NCBI RefSeq assembly: GCF_030272615.1
Contig: NC_081411.1
Location: 153,687,971 to 153,751,970 of the forward strand
Reading direction: 5' to 3'
Length of the DNA stretch: 64,000 nucleotides
Origin: Cryptomeria japonica
Taxonomy: Eukaryota > Streptophyta > Pinopsida > Cupressales > Cupressaceae
Shown here: piece after piece, positions 48,226 through 58,757 of the stretch
Numbering within the stretch: position 1 is the first letter of the stretch
Layout of the letters: every line of letters begins with the position of its first letter
Notes under the pieces: model-generated
Seen by the model: the letters and a program-made list of their open reading frames with translations, nothing else
Told to the model about the DNA's origin: nothing
Databases searched by the model: none
Translations under genes and position numbers: made by a program

Positions 48226-48471
48226 TCTCCCAAAAGGGTTTTTGCCATGTAAATCACATGTTATGGTATAATCTCTTTGTGCCTTTTTTTTGTAACTATA
48301 AAATATTTTCTTGTTGCACATTCCTTTCATCAAATTTTAGTATAAGAATCTCCCAAAAGGTCTTCCCCATGTAAATCACATGTTATGATACAATCTCTTT
48401 GTGCATTTTTTTTTGGTAACTATAAAATCTTTTATTTTTGCACATACCTTTCATCAAAGTTTCCCATAAGA
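48226..48471 (+). repeat. Two tandem copies of a 123-bp unit resembling a worn LTR U5 segment
   Basis: Copies start at 48226 and 48349, each TCTCCCAAAAGG...CATGTAAATCACATGTTATG. The order GGTTTTT, CCATGTAAATC, ATGTTATGG resembles the U5 block of the LTRs here (GGGTTTCCACGTAAAA, ATGTTATGG), suggesting an old LTR relic later duplicated. Confidence 0.65.
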
Positions 48472-48635
48472 AGTGTATTCCACATCATTGCTTCCTTGTA
48501 TTTCTTTTTTATCTTTGCTTCATTGAGTTTTTCTTTACGGCTTATGATAGCACCTAGATGAATTTTATGTTTTAGGAGTTGGACAACTTGGATCATGTTA
48601 TTCCTTTTGAATTACATTGACTATAGATGTGGCAT

Positions 48636-48777
48636 ACAAAATAAGGCATTTTCCAAAGTTTTGTTAGGTATTCATTCTACATAACAAAATAAGGCCTTTT
48701 CCAAAGTTTTGTCAAATATTCATTCCGCATAACAAAATAAGTCCTTTTCCAAAGTTTTGTCAGATATTCATTCATAT
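48636..48777. repeat. Three tandem copies of a 48-bp repeat
   Basis: Units start at 48636, 48684 and 48732 with ACAAAATAAGG, share TTTTCCAAAGTTTTGT and end near TATTCATTC. Confidence 0.8.
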
Positions 48778-49560
48778 GATTTTGAGGAATAGTTTAATTC
48801 CACTTTTAAGATACAACTTATTGAATTTTTTAACATTGAAAATAAAAATCTCATTACTAAAAGCAAATATCAATAATAATTAATTTACTTACAAAATTAT
48901 AAACTTTAAGACATCAATAATAAACTTTATATGCACTTTTACTTAATATTACCTACAAATAATTTGTTCATTATATTATTAATATAAAATGATAATTACA
49001 TCAATTGAAAATATAAAGAATATCTTGCTATTCTCCTATAACCTATATTCTTTTTTTTTTTTAAACTTTTCCCCCATTATAACACCACCTCTTGTTAAAC
49101 AACTTTTATTTAATTACGAACATTAATAAAAACTACTTCCCATAAGATTTCATATTATCTGCACCCTTCTCATAAAATGTGCAATAATAGGCCACTCAAT
49201 ACCTTTAATTTAAAAAAACCCACTAAAAACAAACAATTTTTCTTTTGGGTTCTTATTGGAGACAACATAAATCCTTCCAAAGCAACAAATATACCATTCA
49301 AACTTATTGTTTGTATATATACTCATTATATATCTACACCCATATATTCATATTCCTCCTCTATATATGTGTCATAAAAGCATCAATACCTGTGTGAAAT
49401 GTAGTGTGGACTCCAAATTCCTAACAATCAAACTGACCACACAAAAAAACAAATCATACACCTATTCCTCATCATTGATTTTTTAAATTTCCATTTTTTC
49501 TTCTTTCCCTTTTGAAAAAACAAAATTTAAAAAAATATTAAAAAAATGAGAAATCTCGCC
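48778..49560. other. AT-rich DNA upstream of the LRX gene
   Basis: No gene seen. The sequence becomes abruptly GC-richer after about 49557, which marks the proximal promoter region of the LRX gene. Confidence 0.45.
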
Positions 49561-49654
49561 GGGAATTATTGGCCATGTGTTGGCCGGCGGAAAAGTCACG
49601 GGAAGCAGGCAGGCGCGTTAATCGGCGCTGGACCGCGTCGCCGTTCCGTCAGCG

Positions 49655-49665
49655 GTGGGACCCAC
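49655..49665. promoter_or_regulatory. Palindromic TCP-type site upstream of LRX
   Basis: GTGGGACCCAC matches the TCP class I consensus GTGGGNCC on both strands and lies about 50 bases upstream of the TATA box. TCP factors act in plant cell growth, which fits a cell-wall gene, but binding is inferred. Confidence 0.35.
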
Positions 49666-49713
49666 TTACATTATGTATGTCATGGATGTATGTGATATGA
49701 TATATATGGGCAT

Positions 49714-49721
49714 TATAAATA
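49714..49721 (+). promoter_or_regulatory. Candidate TATA box of LRX
   Basis: TATAAATA, within a GC-rich block that ends the AT-rich upstream DNA. Transcription from about 49745 would give a leader of about 650 bases with short upstream ORFs (one at 50049-50252). An alternative TATA-like CATAAAAGG near 50183 would give a leader of about 190 bases. Confidence 0.4.
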
Positions 49722-50393
49722 AGCATGGATTATTCCTTTCGGCCGACGGCGATAACCGGGGTTTAAGGTGTCGTTGATTAATTGACTGCAGTTAAGAGAA
49801 GTTGTTTAAAAGCGGTTTTCCGAGAAACCAGCTGTGTAAGGGAAAGTGGGTAATGGAGCGGGTCCTTGGGGAATAGTGGGGATGGAGGGGGCCAGCTAGC
49901 CGCGTTAAGGAGAGGTGGCAGCGGAGTAGGCGAAGACGTTTTCAAAGAAGAATCCAAAAGAGGGCGGTTTCGTTGAAGGTGGTATGGGGAATGGAGGGCA
50001 GTTGTACGGGGATAAAAGTGGGGTTTGAGCTGGGTTTTAGCTGTACCGATGTGTGTGTGGGAAGATAGCGCACGCAACAGTGTGGAAAGGAAAAAATTCA
50101 ATCTTGGAAAGGAATGGGTTTGTCAAAGAATGAGTAACCGTTCACAAGTGGTGACACAGAATACATTACATATAGGGAGAGGCATAAAAGGCATTGTAGC
50201 ACTAACGGAAGGGAAGAAATCGGTTCCCAAGAGCTTAAGTTCAGGCGGGTGAGGGTGCATTGGGGATTCTAAGGGTTCAGGCATTGCCTATAAGTTTTGG
50301 GCCCAAGCAATTGCTTAGACCCACCTGAGGTTTGAGCTGCTTTTTCTGAGAGAACCCAGTTGGTGTTGAAGGGGGGTCTCTTTTGAAGCTAGA

Positions 50394-50417
50394 ATGTGCC
50401 AATGTGGATTAACATGA
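50394..50417 (+). promoter_or_regulatory. Seven-codon upstream ORF overlapping the LRX start
   Basis: ATG 50394 opens a seven-codon frame ending TGA at 50415-50417. It overlaps the first in-frame LRX ATG (50402) and its stop overlaps the next one (50414) as ATGA. The 50394 and 50414 ATGs have A at -3; 50402 has C. It may limit translation or route initiation to 50414; this is inference. Confidence 0.45.
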
Positions 50418-52567
50418 GGAGCAGTTTCAGGTTTCCTGCAATGCAGGAAATGAGTATTGTTGTTTTGATTCTTTTGGGTTTTGTTGCTTCGGCACAATCT
50501 GGTTTTGTTGAGTCTAGGAGGAGGTTGTCGGATGATGAAGCGAGGATTATCACACACAGACAGCTGTTGTACTACAAGGATGGGTTTGGAGACAGAGGAG
50601 AGAAAGTGACTGTTGATCCTAGCTTGAGGTTCCCTAATCCAAGGCTGAGAGATGCCTACATTGCCTTACAGGCATGGAAGCACGCTATCTTTTCAGACCC
50701 AATGAACATAACAGGGAACTGGGTTGGTGCTAGTGTGTGTAACTACACTGGTGTGTTTTGTTACAATGCATTGGATGATCCTCACATTAAGGTCGTGGCA
50801 GGTATTGATCTGAACCATGCAGACATTGCAGGGTATCTGCCAGAGGAGCTTGGGCTGCTCACAGATCTGGCATTGTTTCATATCAATAGCAATAGGTTCT
50901 GTGGGATTGTGCCGAAGAGTTTCAAGAATATGACTTTGTTGTATGAGTTTGATATTAGTAATAACAGGTTTGCTGGGCCTTTTCCAACTGTGGTGCTCTC
51001 CATGCCCAAATTGAAGTATATGGACATTAGATTCAATGAGTTTGAAGGGACCATGCCGAAGGAGCTGTTCGACAAGGATCTGGATGCCATCTTCATCAAT
51101 AACAACAGGTTCCATTTTGAAATCCCTCCTAACCTAGGAAATTCACCTGTTTCTGTTATTGTATTTGCCAACAATAATCTCAAAGGATGCGTGCCTCCTA
51201 GTCTTACTAAAATGGCTGCTACTCTCCATGAGATCATATTGTTGAATAATAATTTGTCAGCTTGCTTGCCATCTGATATTGGGGAGCTGAAAAATTTGAC
51301 TGTCTTGGATGTGAGCTTCAATAAGCTAGTTGGGTCTCTGCCAGAAAGCATTGGTGACATGGTCAGCTTGGAGCAATTGGATGTTGCTCACAATAAGCTC
51401 TCTGGGAAGATCCCCGAGAGCATTTGTGCATTGCCAAATTTGGATAACTTCACATATTCCTACAATTTCTTCACTGGAGAGGCACCCAATTGTTTGGCCC
51501 TTCCTTCGAGAGGAGTCACCATTGATGACAAAAAGAACTGTCTCCCTGACAGGCCTTCTCAGAGATCGTTCGTGCAATGTGCTGCAGTTGCTTCTCACCC
51601 CGTGGATTGCTTTGCCGGAGCATCCTGCAATCCAGTCAGGATTTTCCCTCCACCACCATCACCACCCCCACCATCGCCCCCACCTCCATCCCCGCCTCCA
51701 CCTTCCCCTTCGCCACCTCCCCCCTCTCCTCCTCCCCCGTCCCCTCCTCCTCCCTCACCCTCACCACCGCCTCCATCCCCTCCTCCACCTCCACCCCCAT
51801 CACCTCCTCCACCTCCACCACCATCTCCTCCTCCACCATCTCCTCCTCCACCTCCACCACCATCTCCTCCTCCACCATCTCCTCCTCCCCCATCTCCCTC
51901 CCCACCACCACCTGTTTACTGTGTACGCCCACCTCCACCTCCTCCACCATCTCCTCCCCCACCATCCCCTCCACCACCTGTATACTATCCTCCTCCATCT
52001 CCATACCCGCCGCCACCATCTTATCCTCCACCACCACCATCTCACCCACCTCCTCCTCCACCCCATTCTCCTCCTCCTCCACCCCATTCCCCTCCTCCTC
52101 CACCACATTCTCCCCCTCCTCCCCCAGTCCATTATTATTCTCCTCCACCACCATCCCCATCTCCACCCCCTCCTCCGTACTACCCATCTCCTCCTCCACC
52201 AAACTCCCCACCTCCTCCCCCTCCTTGCATTGAACCCCCACCCCCACCCCCACCACCACCTCCCTGCATTGAACCTCCCCCACCACCACCTCCCTGCATT
52301 GAGCCTCCCCCACCACCTGATAACTATTACAACCCCCCTCCACCACCTTCCCCATCCCCACCACCCCCACCTCCTGTTTACACCTCTCCACCACCACCTC
52401 CTGTTTACCATCCTCCACCGCCACCTCCATCTCTTTCTCCACCACCACCGCCTCCTTGCGATGAAATGCCACCACCATCTCAGGGATATGTTCCACCACC
52501 TGTAGCACTGCCACCAACCCTTGGTTTCTCTTACAAGTCTCCTCCCCCTCCCCCATCAGCCTACTGA
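50402..52567 (+). CDS. LRX: Leucine-rich repeat extensin-like (LRX) cell-wall protein
   Basis: Single exon, 721 residues from ATG 50402; ATG 50414 is an alternative with better context. Residues 1-33 are a signal peptide (hydrophobic VVLILLGFVASAQS). An N-terminal region with RFPNPRLRDAYIALQAWK and NWVGASVCNYTGVFC precedes about ten leucine-rich repeats (about 131-370; LNHADIAGYLPEELGLL, VLDVSFNKLVGSLPESIG). A Cys hinge (CLPDRPSQRSFVQC...PVDCFAGASC, from 380) leads to an extensin domain (416-721) of SPPPP, HSPPPP and PVY units with Tyr and three PCIEPPPP units, ending YKSPPPPPSAY. LRX proteins are secreted; the repeats bind RALF peptides while the extensin part anchors in the wall and influences wall growth. 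Size and order fit vegetative LRX proteins. Which LRX subtype it is cannot be fixed here. The frame is uninterrupted, so it is probably functional. Confidence 0.95.
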   Translation: MWINMRSSFRFPAMQEMSIVVLILLGFVASAQSGFVESRRRLSDDEARIITHRQLLYYKDGFGDRGEKVTVDPSLRFPNPRLRDAYIALQAWKHAIFSDPMNITGNWVGASVCNYTGVFCYNALDDPHIKVVAGIDLNHADIAGYLPEELGLLTDLALFHINSNRFCGIVPKSFKNMTLLYEFDISNNRFAGPFPTVVLSMPKLKYMDIRFNEFEGTMPKELFDKDLDAIFINNNRFHFEIPPNLGNSPVSVIVFANNNLKGCVPPSLTKMAATLHEIILLNNNLSACLPSDIGELKNLTVLDVSFNKLVGSLPESIGDMVSLEQLDVAHNKLSGKIPESICALPNLDNFTYSYNFFTGEAPNCLALPSRGVTIDDKKNCLPDRPSQRSFVQCAAVASHPVDCFAGASCNPVRIFPPPPSPPPPSPPPPSPPPPSPSPPPPSPPPPSPPPPSPSPPPPSPPPPPPPSPPPPPPPSPPPPSPPPPPPPSPPPPSPPPPSPSPPPPVYCVRPPPPPPPSPPPPSPPPPVYYPPPSPYPPPPSYPPPPPSHPPPPPPHSPPPPPHSPPPPPHSPPPPPVHYYSPPPPSPSPPPPPYYPSPPPPNSPPPPPPCIEPPPPPPPPPPCIEPPPPPPPCIEPPPPPDNYYNPPPPPSPSPPPPPPVYTSPPPPPVYHPPPPPPSLSPPPPPPCDEMPPPSQGYVPPPVALPPTLGFSYKSPPPPPSAY

Positions 52568-55564
52568 TTGTTTTGAGAACTTCCATTTCTCTCAGTGCAC
52601 ATACTATTTTTTCAGGTATTAAGGTATCCTTTCCGGTTCCTTGAATGGCCATAGCTTTCTTTTAAGATTTCAATTGCTGAAATCTCTTACCTGTGACTTG
52701 AGTAACAAGAGGCCTCTTTTCCACGAGTATGAGTACAATTAGTCTGATGGTCCTGCAGGAAGGGGGACCTTCATTTGTATTCCATGATCAAGGTATTGAT
52801 TCAGATAAAGTCACATTTATTGGAAAGAAGCTATTGAGAATGTGAATAAGCCAATTCAAGAAGAGATGTTATTACATGATTTCTCATAATTGATGGTCCA
52901 GTCTGCACGACTGTAGACACCAAGCATAAGAGTCAGCTTCAGGTGTATAGAGTTGTGTGATACATGATGATGGATGCCCCACATTCTCTTTGGTATTTTT
53001 TTAGTTAGCAGGTTAATTTACATTTTAGATATTGTGGATTGCAAAATCAGATTTCATTCTTTCAGTATTTGTGCCCAATGATGGAAATTCAACTATTAAA
53101 TTCTTTAATGTAAAAGAGACATTTTTCTTTCATTTGAATTATGTGATGCCTATTTAGAAATATTTTGTGGGCTGGAAGCTATGATATCAGTTGAATATTA
53201 CTAGATGGATTGTTTCAGCACCTAAATGTTTTGAAGGAATAGTAGATTTTCATTCATTGCTTTCATTGCTTTCAAATGAAATGGTGAATGGGCATTAAAT
53301 TTAAATGTGTGTTTGGCTTGAAATATTTGATCTTGCTGCTCAGCTTTGCTGGAATTGATTACTACATTAAATAACAATTGATGTTAGCTTTTTAAGGACA
53401 ACTTTTGATAATCCTTCATGAAGAAGATGGTATTAAAGTGCCAAAGTTGAACTCTGATATAGAATTTGCTGCGAATTACCTGCATTGGTTATGGTCAAGC
53501 ACCAAAAGAAGTGCCTGAACCAAGCCTCATCAATGTGCTGGTGGAAATACAGGATTGCCAATGATGCATTGACTTAAAAATTCCATTGAAAACCAATAGA
53601 ACATAAACTAATTGCATTTAACTGACCTAACATCTTCTGGAAATGACACAAACCGAATTTTCTTTGAAGTTTCTTGTGCATGAAGCCCTTCTTAGTTTTT
53701 GACAATCTGTATAAGGTTCGAGTACTTAATTTTTTTGATATGTTTGTAGTACTTAATTTTTCATATCATTTATTAAGTATTCTCAACTTTTTACATGGGA
53801 CTATCCTTCTTGTTTGTTGGGTTTTATTGTACAACTGATCCGACTTTAAACATAGATTTATCATTTAATGTCAGAAAGAAGCGAGGTTCACTTAAAGTTT
53901 TGAATCAACTTGGTTTTCTCGCTGCATTCTTTTCTCATTGCTTGAGTTGGTATCATCTCTAGTATTTCCCGTTGAGAGCTAGAAATAATTTTGGTAGTCA
54001 ACTGCAAAAAACGAGGCATAAATTGTTTTGGTATGGTGTTCTTGCTGCATTTTTGCTTCATTATAGATATTATGATGGTTTGTTTACAAATGCAATGCTA
54101 TATACTGCCATCTTCATTTTCAGAGAGGTAAGTGTATACAATAAAAATGCACAAGTTTTGTCAACAGGCAGGAAAACCTGTTTAAACCAATAGTGTTTAA
54201 ATGGTTTTATAGAATGGAGCATTAATGGCCTAATTTGGCATTAGCAGCCAACTAGCATTGTGTGGAAATGGAGATGGATATGGTGAATGTTTAAGATCCC
54301 TGGTACAGATACAGTCAGATATGGCAGTTACAAAATGTACCTATATTCATTTATTTATACATTTATATTAAAAAATTTGAATGTTTTTATCAAAAAAAAA
54401 AAAAAGAATGTTTTGATTTTACACAGCTATAAAAATATATAATTCGATGCAGTTGAATCCAGAAGCACAATGCAACAATGTATATTTTGATTTCGAGTGT
54501 TTTCATAAACTGTAAACTGGATACAGCAACAGACAGCGTGATGCCATATCCACAAGATTGAAGGCATATGAAATATGGCCCAAAAATGAATACGGATACA
54601 GTATCTATGTCGTATCTCAAGGCATTGTAACTGTATCCCACATCCGATATGCAGATGTGTGTACCCAGGTAGGGGTGGGAAAGAATCCTTAATCTCTGCA
54701 ACAAACCACAAGAACCTTCAGATGTCCACAAAATTGTGGATTAGAATGAAGCTTCATAGCTTTGCCCATGAATACAGAAAGTTATCATATCTTTGTCATA
54801 ACATGCTCATTTTGTTGTCATCTTTCACCTAACCCTCTTTTAGCAGGCTTTGCATGAGAAAAAGAAAAAGACCACGGGAAGTACTTAAGATTGAAAAAGA
54901 GGTTGACAGTGACAGTGCACAAAAGAAAAAGTGAAAAATAAGTGCTCAAAGCTTCATAAAGATGTCCGAGTGGTATCTATTCTCTATTTGATGCCTTTAG
55001 TTTTAAATTCTATCACATATTGTTTGGCATAACATGGAACAATAAGCATGGTTATTAACTTATATCCATAAGTGGTTAAGCTTCATCAACATCTGCTTGG
55101 AAGAGGGTTTGGGTGCTTTCAGACCATAGAACTTTTTATCTTTTTGTAAGGAGATTTTTTAAAAGGTGTTCTTTAATATGCACTTCAGATTCATTACAAG
55201 TTGGGGTTATAATGCTATCCACTCAATGGAACCTCGGCATTGTCTATATGGGCCAAAGAACTTTCACCAGTGTTGACCGACCAATTTTTTCCTTATCGGA
55301 TTAGACTGGAGGCAACTTCAATTTCATTGGATAACTTGTTTCCAGATGTAAGCCGTGTTAAAATGGTCTCTTTTACATTGTTGTCTGCTTTTAATGCTGA
55401 GGCTAAAACTTATGTACTCATGTAGTTTTATGAATGTAAAGAAAGACTAACCAGGGGCTTTCCCATTAGATTAAGGTTAGCCATACCCAGATACTTTGAC
55501 TCGTAAGATTGGGATTTGTTAATAGTAAATACGTGCATAGAAGAAAACATCCCCTCTCAAATAG
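52568..55564. other. LRX 3' flank and intergenic DNA
   Basis: The first few hundred bases probably hold the LRX 3' untranslated region; no strong polyadenylation signal stands out. Beyond that, no gene or element boundary is recognised. Confidence 0.4.
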
Positions 55565-56345
55565 ACTTTTGTGGGGAAGTCTTTTTACCACCAACATTGC
55601 GAATAGACTTTGAGGTTGTGCCTTTCTACTACCTACATTGTGAATAGCTTTGGGGGTGTGCCTTTCTACTACCAACATTGTGAATAGCTTTGGGGGTGTG
55701 CCTTTCTACCGCCAACATCGCAAATAGACTTTGAGGATGTGCTTTTCTACTACCAACATCACAACAAACATCACAACAGTAGTCTTTGAGGATGTTATAT
55801 TTTATCACCAACATTACAAATAGTGAGGGTGTACCTTTCTTTTCACAACGTACATTACAAATAGACTTTGAGGGTGTACCTTTCTACCAGCAACATTGTA
55901 AAAAGAAAGTGTGCATTTCTATCGACATCGTGATTTTTTTTTTGGGTGTGTTTTACTTCCAACATTTTCAGAAAGATATTGAGAGCGTGCCTTTCTACCA
56001 ACAACATTACAAATAGACTTTGAGGGTGTGCCTTTCTACTAACAACACTTCAAATAGATTGAGGGGTTGCTTTTCTATCACCAACATTGCAAACAGACTT
56101 TTGAAGGTGTCTTTCTACCACTAACATTGTGAATAGATTTCAAGTGTGTGCCTTTCCACCACCAACATCACAAATAGACTGACTTCTAGTGTGTGCCTTT
56201 CCACCACAAGTAGCACAGAGGGTGTGCCTTTCTACCACCCTCATTGTGAAAAGGCTTTGAGGGTATGCTTATCTACCATCAACATTGAGAAAAGACTTTG
56301 AAGATGTGCCTCTTTACTTTGTATGTTTGCCTTTCTACCACGGTG
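55565..56345. repeat. Minisatellite of about 40-bp units, roughly 18 diverged copies
   Basis: Units read GTGTGCCTTTCTACCACCAACATTGCAAATAGACTTTGAGG in consensus parts, e.g. CCTTTCTACCAACAACATTA and AGACTTTGAGGGTGTG. Length varies from about 31 to 55 bases between copies. Copies are diverged, so the array is old. Confidence 0.85.
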
Positions 56346-56857
56346 TTTTTTTAAAAAATATTGCACTAATATATATTATATTTCTAGTTAGTGATTGAGT
56401 TAAATAAGATTTATTCATAAGAAAAATTCTAATATATGCTTTTAAATAAATTTATATGGGCTATTCTAATTTTAAGTAACTTTTGGTTGAAAAATGCTTA
56501 TAGGACCTAAGATTTGGTGTTAAATTACACATAAATAACATTCGTGCTACTTTTATTTGTGTAAATAATAATAATTGTTTTTGGAAGCATAACTTTAAAA
56601 ATATTTTATTAAGTTTGTGTAAGTAAAAGATAATTGTAAGAAAATATACTTAATGAAAGATGCGTTGAAGGATAAAAATGTGGCCATTCAAAATCGTTGC
56701 TTTTTTAGAAAATGAGATTTTAAAGATTGATCAAATATAAAATATCGTACGAAGTCTTAAAAATATAGTATTGTTGTTCAATATTAAAATATTTCTAATT
56801 TGAAAAATAATATCCAGATAAACTTACATTTTTATAAAATGTAAACAAAAATACTTA
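56346..56857. other. AT-rich spacer
   Basis: Very AT-rich; nothing recognised. It ends at the target site of element F. Confidence 0.4.
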
Positions 56858-56862
56858 CAAAG
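56858..56862. repeat. Target-site duplication CAAAG (left) of element F
   Basis: CAAAG recurs at 62567-62571, directly after the right LTR. Confidence 0.88.
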
Positions 56863-57810
56863 TATTGATTATAATTAGGGAATGGCGGATTCCAATTGCC
56901 TTTGGCAACATTGGAATCCGCCCAAGGGGGCCAACCCCTTTCTCCAACGTGTAGGGTTGGGCCTTATACCTCACTTCACTCCACGCTACATAATGAAACC
57001 CCATGCTACATGCATGATAACGTGCTTGCTTAAATAGGGCCGACCCTATCGATCAAGGCATTTCGGATTAAAGAGATTCAAATTAAATTAAAAGTAATTT
57101 AATTTATATTAGGCCGACATAAAAAGGATTTTGCATCACATATATATAAGACATATTTGTCTCATTCAAAATACAATTAATACACATCCTTCAAGCGAAA
57201 TACATATCTACTAATGATGCGAAGTTCACACATGCCTAAGGATGCGAAGTATACATCTGAGTTCACACATGCCTAATGATGCGAAGTATACAATCTGATT
57301 AATGCAAAGGCTGGTGAAGGAATTTATGTGAATCATCCTTGCCAATTAAAGAAGCAAACATCAAGTTCTTGCTGTCATAAAGAAGGTTGAGCTGTTCCAG
57401 AAAGTGCTAGGGTTATTGAATCAGTGTAGATCTAAGACACATCAAGAATGCAGATCTAGGGCTTGAGTCTGAGTGCTAATTGGTGTGTTGAAGGAGCATA
57501 CCTGATATACATGAAAGTGCAGACCTGTAGTTGATTCCATCAGCCCTAAGAGAAAACACTTCAGACATCTTCAAGGACTTAAGATAAGTGTTGTAACTGT
57601 TATATGCATATAATCCATAATCAGATCCGAGGATCTTTTCTGGTTGGGTTTTTCCTTCTAGGAGGTTTTCCCAGAGTAACCATGTGTTGTTCTTATTTCT
57701 TTGTTCATTTCTATGTCATGCCTAAATCTAGAAATCTCTAAATCTTTCAGCTAATCAAACTAAATTATGATTTCTGAGTTTATATTAATCTGAAAGTAGT
57801 AAAAATAACA
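56863..57810 (+). repeat. 5' LTR of element F
   Basis: It runs T(A)TTGATTATAATTAGGG to AAAAATAACA. It has a GGGTTTTTCC...GGTTTTCCCAGAGTAACCATGTG block near 57649. It aligns with 61618-62566. Confidence 0.9.
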
Positions 57811-57828
57811 TGGTATCAGAGCTATAGG
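57811..57828 (+). promoter_or_regulatory. Primer-binding site of element F
   Basis: TGGTATCAGAGCTATAGG begins at the first base after the LTR and matches the initiator methionine tRNA type. Confidence 0.88.
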
Positions 57829-58661
57829 CTAGATCAACTTTTAGTTTTCAGAATTTAGTACTCCATTATGTCCAGATTATTGTCTCATTCATAGGTCAGG
57901 TTAATGGGGCTGAAAGTTGAAGATAGGCTTGATGGAAATATCAGAGATAGGTTCGTACTAACCAATAATAAGATTTAATCATGTAATTTCAGTCTCTTGT
58001 CCTTTCCTTCTTTGGTGACAGGTTAGTAAATATAAGGATCTCTCAATAAGACGACTATGATAACAATGAAAACATTAAAAGTTAAATGAACAAATCTTCT
58101 ATTTTAGTCCTTGTTAAACCGAATATTATAAGAGGATGCTTGGTTAATTAAGGTTGTTGTTAAGGGCTTATTATTTTTGGGTTGCAACTTTATGTAGTGG
58201 TTAAGATCTGATTTAAATAAGAGTTGCAAATTTGATTGTGAAAGGGTGTGTCTCTTGCCAAAGAACATACATGATGAGGAGGTGTGACCTCTCCCTCATA
58301 TTGAGAGACATAAAGGAAAGAAATCAAAGCATCCAGTGATATCACCTCAGATCGGATCAGATCAGAACTGTTATTAAGTTACAAGCAGTAACATCTTTGT
58401 TCTAGGTGGTATGCATGGGGATGTGCTTAATGTATGCTTAATATATGATACTTGATAATGTTCTTATGCAGAATTTAATAATAATATTAATATGGACTGC
58501 AATATGTATGACAGTTATACTTAATTTCATATATATTCATAATACATGACAAGTTAGTATACTTATAGCTTAATGCTTGTTACTATTGTCAGTATTTAAG
58601 AAAGTTGAGAGTGGAGTTGTTTCCAAAGAAGAGCAGTCTAAATCCAATCAATAGGATGATT

Positions 58662-58757
58662 CCCAAGATAGGGTAAGGATCGGCGTCCCGTAAACTTTGA
58701 GGGTATGGTCCCAAGATAGGGTAAGGGCTTGGAACCGTAAACCTTGAGGGAGCCTAT
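58662..58757. repeat. 48-bp tandem duplication within element F
   Basis: CCCAAGATAGGGTAAGG occurs at 58662 and 58710, each followed by CGTAAAC(T/C)TTGAGGG-like sequence. Confidence 0.7.

Noticed and set aside
51636-52652. Long open frame on the minus strand opposite the LRX extensin domain (338 codons), and long plus-strand frames at 51330-52505 and 51577-52233
   Set aside because: These are shadows of the CCN-rich proline repeats; the composition (His/Leu, Trp/Arg or Val/Glu runs) is repeat-driven and the LRX frame alone has family features.
54390-54731. Overlapping minus-strand open frames downstream of LRX
   Set aside because: No family features, start next to a poly-A run, and two frames overlap; likely chance.
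55565-56345. CRISPR-like array
   Set aside because: Units are diverged, variable in length and have no distinct spacers; the setting is a plant genome. It is a minisatellite.
57811-57828. tRNA gene suggested by the match to methionine tRNA
   Set aside because: Only the 3' end complement is present, directly after an LTR, so it is a primer-binding site.
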